A stretch of 64,000 nt of DNA from Antedon bifida (lineage: Eukaryota; Echinodermata; Crinoidea; Comatulida; Antedonidae). Position 1 is the stretch's first letter. Each line of letters starts with the position of its first letter. The notes beneath the pieces were generated by a model that saw nothing but the letters and a program-made list of their open reading frames with translations, made no database searches and had not been told where the DNA came from. Location of the stretch: positions 7,637,501-7,701,500 of the forward strand of contig OY727093.1 of the NCBI GenBank assembly GCA_963402885.1. Direction: 5' to 3'. Both the position numbers and the translations under genes were made by a program. Below are positions 38,501-47,500 of the stretch, one piece after another.

Positions 38501-41500
38501 TGATAAAACACCTCCTATGCTTTTGATATATCCAGTTTTATAAATACATTAAAACACACCTTTGAAGTCTGTATCACCTTTGTTGCTCTGGTCAAGATCC
38601 TTCAGAATCTTCTGATGGTGAGCATCTTCATCTTTAGCTGGTTCTGCATCATTTGACATATCTGCTTTGTGTTTAGAGCCATCATTTGTAATTGACTTGT
38701 AACCTGATGGAAAATGAAAATAAAGCACCATGAATAGATTTGAGAAAACTATGAAAACACTAGTGTACAATTTCAAACCTTGGCACAGAGATAGTGTTAA
38801 TAGAATTAAATAATTTTAAATAAAAAATTTACTTCCAGTAATTGCAGTCACTTTTTCTGAACTTACAGGTGTCCACTAAATGGGGTATCAATTGTAAAGC
38901 TCTGTCTACACTATCAAACTTTATGTCACAAAAAAATGTGATGTGCCCATATTGATGATGTCATATCACTACCATATTTGGGCATATCACTTACCATATT
39001 TGGGCATTTTTTTTGTCAAACTAGTTTGATAGTGTAGACAGAGCTTAACCTACGCTAACCATGGAGCACAACATACACAACCTCCGGTGTATGTAAAATT
39101 CAGAGCTTTGCTTGGTCGATTGTGAAAGGGGTATAATTTTAGATTAATAAGATGAAAATAACATTTAATAATTACCGTTGACCTTTACAAAAAACTTGTC
39201 AGAAAGAACCAAATCGGACCCATTGAAATACTGGCAGGTGAACACCTTAGGCCGGTCAACAGGTACAATGATGGACTGTCTACCTGTGTACTCATCAAGC
39301 TCTCTGCTACCTGAAATCCAGTGTAGTTGTGATCGGAACACAGGGGGCAGATCAAAGGGGCAGGTGAGCTTCAGGTTTTCACCCATATCAACAGTGTGGT
39401 TGTAAACAACTTTGTTGATTTCTGGTTTGTCTATGCCTGCAAGATAAACAAAATTACTTTTAATTAAATAAATGAGCTTATCTGTCATTTCATTTCATTT
39501 GACCAACAAACCATAAGATAAAATATACAGAGATTAATTGGTCATGGACTGCTAAAGTAATAAATAAGATTACTGTAACTAGAGTCAGCAGTCATCTCCC
39601 TTATTTATTTAATTCTATTTGTAACCCATCTTTTGACTTTTTTTAAATTATATAGCCTGAATTGTATTGTATGAAAGTTACTTTTATATTTATTTCTACC
39701 AAATAAATTTTCTTTTTCAGTAGATTTTCCTGTTTTCGACGACTTGGTTGCTTTTGGATTAAGATAATAAAAAAAAAAGATGATTAGATAATAGCAATGT
39801 ACCGTTTGCAGGTAAATGCTTGATTGCATTTCAGTCAATTTGAAAGTGTGTCTTTTATTCCTAAATTTTTAATGTTTTATTTATTTATAATAGCTTAAGA
39901 CATATATTTAAGATTTATTTAATTGATTTTAAATTTGTTAATAAGAATTTTAACATATTTTAATTATAATTGTAACTCTTTTTAATTTCCATTTTGGTTA
40001 AACCCATCTATAACTTGACAGTGATTCCTTTTGCTTTTTGGATTTTGAACTCTTTTCTTTTGTTTTTTGTTTTTTTATGTATTTGTTCTTCTCTGATGAA
40101 ATAAATGAAATGAAGTGTATGTGATGTTACCAGAAGTTATAAAGGAGTATAAGTCTTTAATTTAAACATTTTTCTTCCCTAATAAATCAATTTGAACTTT
40201 TTTTAAAGTATACTGCCATATCTTCTACAGGTATATACTTTTATATCATCTCCTTTATAATGATGAAGTAATTTGCCTTTATTTGATGCATTGGTACTTA
40301 TACAATTAAATTAAATGTCAGGTAGCTTCCTTAACTTGATAAAACAGTGTCTTGATTAATTTCCATACCTACGTCTTAAATTACAGTTTAATTATAGGAA
40401 GTTAGTTTAAGTACTAATTCACAGTACTGAGCACCCCTTGCTTTAATGAATCAAAAGGTCTTGCTTCAGACTGCCCCTTCCTCTAATTCATCAATGGCAA
40501 TTCTACCTTGAACATAAGAGAGTAAAGACACGGAAGTACTAAGGGCATAAACTTGTGCTATCCATCAAAGTTGTTTAAAAAACATTGGCTAACGAAGAGT
40601 ATTGAATTGTATATATGTATTCCTTATTTTACTACAGTTTTAAAGAAAGTCATTGTTTTTCTTGAAAACTTTAACTTGACAGATCTCCTATTTCTTATTA
40701 TGTACTAAATTAATATTATAATACACATAATTGTATCCTATCATTTTATTGGTCATTTTGTATCACACGCCATGCATTATTTCTCTTATTTCAACGATTG
40801 AAGGTACTAATGCATGTAAATAATTGCAATTGTTGTGCAATGCAGTGAGCCTGAATATTGCACAACAAGAAACTCCTGTAGATTGTTCCGCCTATAACTG
40901 CTCTGTTCTCATGGGCAAAATTCGAACATGAAAGCAGCCGACTAGAAGAATTGACTATAAGTTTTACTCTACAATACAACTATGTGAACTTATAAAACAA
41001 ATAATATTTTGTAATCATTGAATGTGCAAACAAATTAAATTGGTGTTAGTAGTACAGGCAACTCTAGCACACCTAAATAAAATATAGTGATAAAAATATA
41101 GATTATTATCCACCAATGTATATGAAAATGACTGTCTACACCTTTGCCATAATATGGATATGTATATGTGTGTATATCTATTTTTATACTTACCATGGAA
41201 CTGTACAAACATAGTTGCTACTTGCTTTGGACTTAGCACCACCTGATTCCATATGAGGAGCTCATCTACCAGACCATGTAACTCAGATGATTCGGCTTGA
41301 ATTCGTATATCAGCCATTCCTAACACAAATGATGATTGTGTTTCCGGAGATGGTCTACAAATGCAAACAAAATGTAATTATAATAATAAAATGGTTGGCT
41401 CAAGTCTAAAGACAGTCTTGTATACTAGAAATTGATAAGATATCATGCGGTACATTTCTTTATGAACATATTAAAGCTCTGTCTACACTATCAAACTATA

Positions 41501-44500
41501 TGTGACCAAAAAATGTAATGTGGCCATTATATGGACATGATGACATCATATCATATGGTAGTGGTATGCCCAGATAAGGTAGTGATATGACATCACCATG
41601 TCCATATTTGGGCACAAACTAAGTGTAGACTGAGCTTTAGTCTAAAGCTCTGTCTACACTATCAAACTGTATGTAACAAAAAAATGTTGTGTCCACATAT
41701 GGACATGGTGATGTCATATCACTACCTTATCTGGGCATACCACTACCATATTTTGACACATCACACTTAAAACTAGTTTGATAGTGTAGACAGAGCTTAA
41801 TACGGAAGGTTTTCATAAAAGAGAAAGCAGGAAAAGATTTCGTTAAATTCTAGATACATCGTCTAGTCAAACAACTCGGTCACAGAGAACATTTTTTAAA
41901 GCTCTGTCTACACTATCAAAATAATTGTAATGTGCCCAAATATGGTGTTGATATGTCCAAATATGGTAGTGATGTGACATCATCATGTCCATATATGGGT
42001 ACATCACATTTTTTGTCACGTAAGGTTTGATAGTGTAGACAGAGCTGTACCCAGATTGCTTTATCATATCCACAAATATTTCATCTAGAAAACTAAATTA
42101 CTTTGTAAGACTTTGCCCAAGTGTTGATCCTTTCACTTCTCCATTGACGAACACACAGCATTCACTAATTGGACTCCATGTAATGACCAAGAACTGCCAA
42201 TGACTACTACGAAGTTCAAAGATAAGTTTCCATTTCTGGTCACCAGATGTGATGTCTGCCATACATTTCAGGAGATCCTTTTGCTGTTTTTCTCCTGTAC
42301 AGGTAATGCATAGTCCATGAGGTCGAGTACATAACACGTCAGTAGAACTGAATGATGAGAGTTATAATAATTTTTGAATATTGTGTAACTAAATTCTAGT
42401 GTAAAAAAACAACATTGCTATGTGTAATTGTGGCAAAATTGAAGGTCATTTATCTGGATAGCAAATATAGACCCAAACAGGAGTCACGGTTGGAGGATAA
42501 GTTACAAGTATCTTATCAAATTTTTGATACAATTACTTAATTTATTTATACTACGTTTACACTACCTTATCAACGGAATCATTTTTATTTTTAACCAGAT
42601 TGATAAACTAAAACCATCATGACAAACTTCAGGATCTATAACACACTCTTCAATGCTTTTGCTATCTAAAAGTTCAAGTTTTCCTGCAGATAAAACAAAC
42701 ATGTATTACACAAAGGTATCATAGGAAAACATCTAAGAAATCATATCAGTCCCACTGTATTAGTTGTTAATTTCACTCATTTGTTCCCGAGAATGGTTCC
42801 GAAATGTTGATATTTGTGGCACATGCAAGTGAAATCGGACATAGTCGCATGTATAGATTTGTAGAGACAGCCAAAAAAAAATAAAAGGTTGAAAAATTAA
42901 ATTTGTTTGATTTTTACAGAAAATGATAGCTGAAACAGTATTTATTTACATTACCTTGGTGTTTTCTATTTAAATTTCTAAAATAAATTTTAACATTTTG
43001 TGTGGTATGTTAATGTTATGTAAATTATGTATGATTTTCATAAAACCTATCACGTTTTATGCTTAAATTGAAAGTGTTCCAGTGGCTTGTTTTTAATTCC
43101 AAATGTCTGATTTCCCTTGCATATGCCACATTTATGTTTATTAAACTTTTTAAATGAATTTAGGACATAATAGAAGTACAGACATTTATAAGACTCCAAC
43201 ATCACATTTCCGTATATATTTGTATGGGTTTTTTATGCTGTAAAAGTTGTTTATACATTTTTAGATCAAAAGCATACAAAGGCATTTTATGATTGTGAAT
43301 TGTTTAATTATTATGGAAACTTATAATTTGTTTTTTTTATTTTAAGGTTGTATTAAATAATAGACACGGTTAAAAAACAACAAATGCGACACAATAACAA
43401 ACAAAAATACTTCACAAACTAATTATTTTTAATATTATTACCATTACAGTTTTCATTCTTCATATTCATAGATATAGCCTCTTCAGATATCCCTTTCTTA
43501 GTTTCGATACAACCAGCATTTACTTGCCCTGGGCTAGCACTTCCTGTCACCAAGTCTAGTACTTTGACCCCATCTTTAATCGATCTAAGTACATTCAAAT
43601 TCCAATGGTGAGATAGTTTTTCTGCAACTGGTATGACTAAAATTAAAACATATAAAGAACATTTACATGAAAATCTATTAAATATTGGTCCTACAGCAAC
43701 ACATGCAATTCTATACATATACTGTAGTACCAAACTATATGCATATTAAAATTGCATTATTATAAAAGTTTTTACACATTCTATATTTTTCCATTGGAAT
43801 GTCCAATGTAAAATCACTACTTTAAAAATAAATGTCCGATTTATCTTCTACCTGTCCTTGTCACCCTAGGGTTCCCATTTTATGATATTCCATTTTATTT
43901 TTTATTGTTAAAATAATGTCATATACAAATAATGTGTCTTGTGTGTAATTTATCACAATTATCTATGGTTGTCTTGAATTGAATACTACAACAAATTTTG
44001 TGTATTTAGGAATTGTCATCATTAATATTAGTACACTAACAGAACATAATATGTAATACTATAATCAATACAACATTGTATAACATTCACAATAAAACAA
44101 ATAATATAATAGATGATTCAGTGCCTTAAGTGATTAAAAAAAATATTTAAAAAAATCATCAATATTAAAAAGAAAATGAAGAAAATAGCCAATAGCCATG
44201 ACCCTACAAACTACAAATTAGGCAATGTATACATTACCTGGCTTTTTTAAGGTGAAATTAATATTTTTTGATGATTTTTTATCTTTGCCTTGCAGGGCAC
44301 ATGTGTACGTTCCAAACAACCCTTGTTGTATTTTCGGAATCGACAGCTGCTGCTTGTCATCACTCAAGAGGGCGCCATGACGTGAACTCACCACATTCTG
44401 ATCTTTGTACCTGCAAAAGATAGCCCTTAATAAATAAATTTGTCTGGAAATGTTATTTTATTTTACTAGCTGTACATTGAGGTGACGATTACAGGAGGAT

Positions 44501-47500
44501 GCCTTAGATTAGAGGATGCCTTTGATATTAAAATGCAAGTTATTGGCACATGAACATACTCAATTTTTTGAGACAAGGAGAAAATCTTTAAGGGATCTGT
44601 ATCTGGCATGCACTGGAAAATGAACAAGCTTGAAAACAATGTATTTAAATAAGTACCTACCACACAAGTGAAGATGTTGATGCTCCATGAACTTTAACCT
44701 TAAATTTGATTGAGTTTCCTAGTGGTCTATAAACAGTACTTGGGTATGTTGGAGGGTCTTTGGTTAATTCCTGAGCTAAAATAAACATACACTACATTAT
44801 TAAATTGAAAAAATGCAGAGGCCTTTGTATTCATTAGAAACTGAAATCTAAAAATAGGTTAGTCCTAGGACTATCACAATGAATTATAATTGTACAGTCC
44901 ACAAACAAAAATGAATATCATACAGTACAGTATGTACTGTATGATAAGCAATACAGTATACAGTACTTTGGTTTGGTCATGTACAGGCCTAAAAAGATAA
45001 TTGCTTGCAAATAATTTTGCAGGATAAAACATGGTTTGAAAAAAATGTTCTTGTAGGTCTAAGCAACATTGCATATAAATTATTAATTATAAATAAATTA
45101 ACTTTCTTTTAAACACAAAGATTTACTAAAGCCAGAAAACCAATGAACAATTTGGAGGCTTAAGTATGACTTTCAAAAATTAATAAACTTTACATACACC
45201 TGAAAAAAAAAACTCAATATAGGTTAAATGTATCAAGTGTCTACTAGGAATAAAAAAAAGTAATGTTTTTCTTAGTTATTACAGTTTGATTTCCCCATTG
45301 TATGATTCCAATTATGATACAAGCAATACAATGTTTATTCCAATTAATTCATATTTTTTCACTTACCTGAAGTTAATTGAAAATGATTTTGAGTGACAGC
45401 TAAGGTTTGTCCAATGGGAGAACTTTACAGGGACGGTGTTTGAAATAGGGCCACAACCTTTCTTAAACGATGAGTCACGTTGATCGCAGAAGGATAATCG
45501 GGAGTTACCCTTTTAAAGAGGGTATAGAACATCAATGACCCATTTATTTCATTTAATTATGATACATTTTGACGTCTAAATTCGTATTTTAGTACCTGAC
45601 ATTAAGACCGTCGTGTGCTTTTAATAAAGATTGGTGATAAAGTGTTCAGTTTGTTTATGACATAAAAGACAAATGAAATTTTAATTTTAGCTCAATGGTT
45701 ATAAATATGAGATAAATTATTGAATTAATTATTTTAGAATCAGATTTATTGACGATTTAACAATCTTTAAAGCAATGTTCCAGAGAGAATACTGTTCCAA
45801 CAATTATACTAAATATACTAACTAATTTGTATTTGAAAGCAATTGAATTGAATGAGGATAGGACAAAAATTGAAGTTGTTTGAAAGACAAAATACAAAAG
45901 TGAGGTTTGCGGCGGACAACACTATTCCTTTTAATAAAATGAATGAAGACGGTTGTACCATAATATCCAAAACCTCAAGACATTCTTAGTCATATAGGGT
46001 ACATTTTCCACGGTTTTTGGCCGATTCCATAAAAGTAATTCAGGGAACTAAATGAAGGTTTATTTTTAAAGATTTTTTTTAATATTACATTTTTCTTATA
46101 TAAAATAAGACAATTGATAAAACAAAAGAAACAAATGTTGAACATACCTCTTATTAAACGGAATCGTCGTTTTGCAAGAAAATAATTTTTATCACTGTAT
46201 ATGATACAAACATACATTTGATAATCTTTATTTTCAATACGTTGTATTACAAGTTTCTTTCCATCGTCTTCTAGTTCGGCATTATTAGGAAGATTGGAAC
46301 GTGCGCCCTCTATATACCAATCTATGAGTGATGTATGCTTTGGTAGCTGGATATAATCATTAATGTTTATCACTACTGACGCTCCAAGTAATTTCGGGCC
46401 AATTTCTAATATGATAAAAAATTAGGTATTATACTTAACTTTCTTTTCTTCTTATTCTGTACTAAAAATAGGGCCTAAAAACTATGTTACAACATGCAAT
46501 CCAGTCAAAAGAAATAATAAATAAATAGTGTTTGTATAGAAATAATATAAAATCTACACAAACAAATTTGATTGTTTAATGTTTCCCCATTGTGTATCAT
46601 GTATACATTGTAAATGTCATTGTTTGTTTCAAACAATGGTTTTGTTAATTTACTTACAAAATGTGTTTACACTTAGTATTTAGTACTGTTAGTATCAGAT
46701 GGATGTTTCAAACAATGGTTTTGTTTATTTACTTACAAAATGTGTTTAAACTTTAGTTAGTAGTAGTACCATGGACCTACCATGGTAGTACTGTACCAGA
46801 TGGATGTTTTAGTGAACTATATAGAAATCAGTGGCAAAACCTAATATACCAATACTTATTTTACTATTTAATATTATATCATATTCAATCAAATCTTATA
46901 CTAGTTGATGGCTATTAGTTAGTCTCAATATAGAGACTATTGCTTCCTTTGACACAAAGTGTATCCTTTGAATATTAAAACACATCCAAGTCAAATGTTA
47001 CAGTAACACGAGGGAGATGACCAATGTCGAGGTTTTTTTTTACTACTGCACGTGGACATGTCTAGGCTCAGTTGTATAACTCTTTCTACGACTAGTTTTA
47101 TGACTCACAAACAGGAGTGTCAATTGATGTCCATTTCTTTATGCAAAGAAAGTACATTAATATTAATAATAATACAGTTAACAGCACCTTTTTTGGGCAC
47201 CCCCCCCCCCCCCACCCACCCCTAATAATAATACAGTTAAGGGGGAACACCACTAGTAAGTCAGAAGACACTTTATGTGAACTGAAAGGAGGGACAATAA
47301 AAATAAAAATAAACAAATGATTAACCCCTATACACGAGAGAGAAGACACTCAGGTGTCCCCATAATAGTGGTTCTACTAATAAGCATAGGTAATAATGAT
47401 ATAATATAGCAAATAATATTTAAATGGTTCTTTTTTTTTCTTATTGTTTTGTTTTTTTCATTACACTAAAATAATAGTTAACAGAGGGTGAAAGGCTCCT

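Noticed and set aside
41867..42073. 68-codon minus-strand frame
   Set aside because: Covers a palindromic MITE copy and is not a gene.
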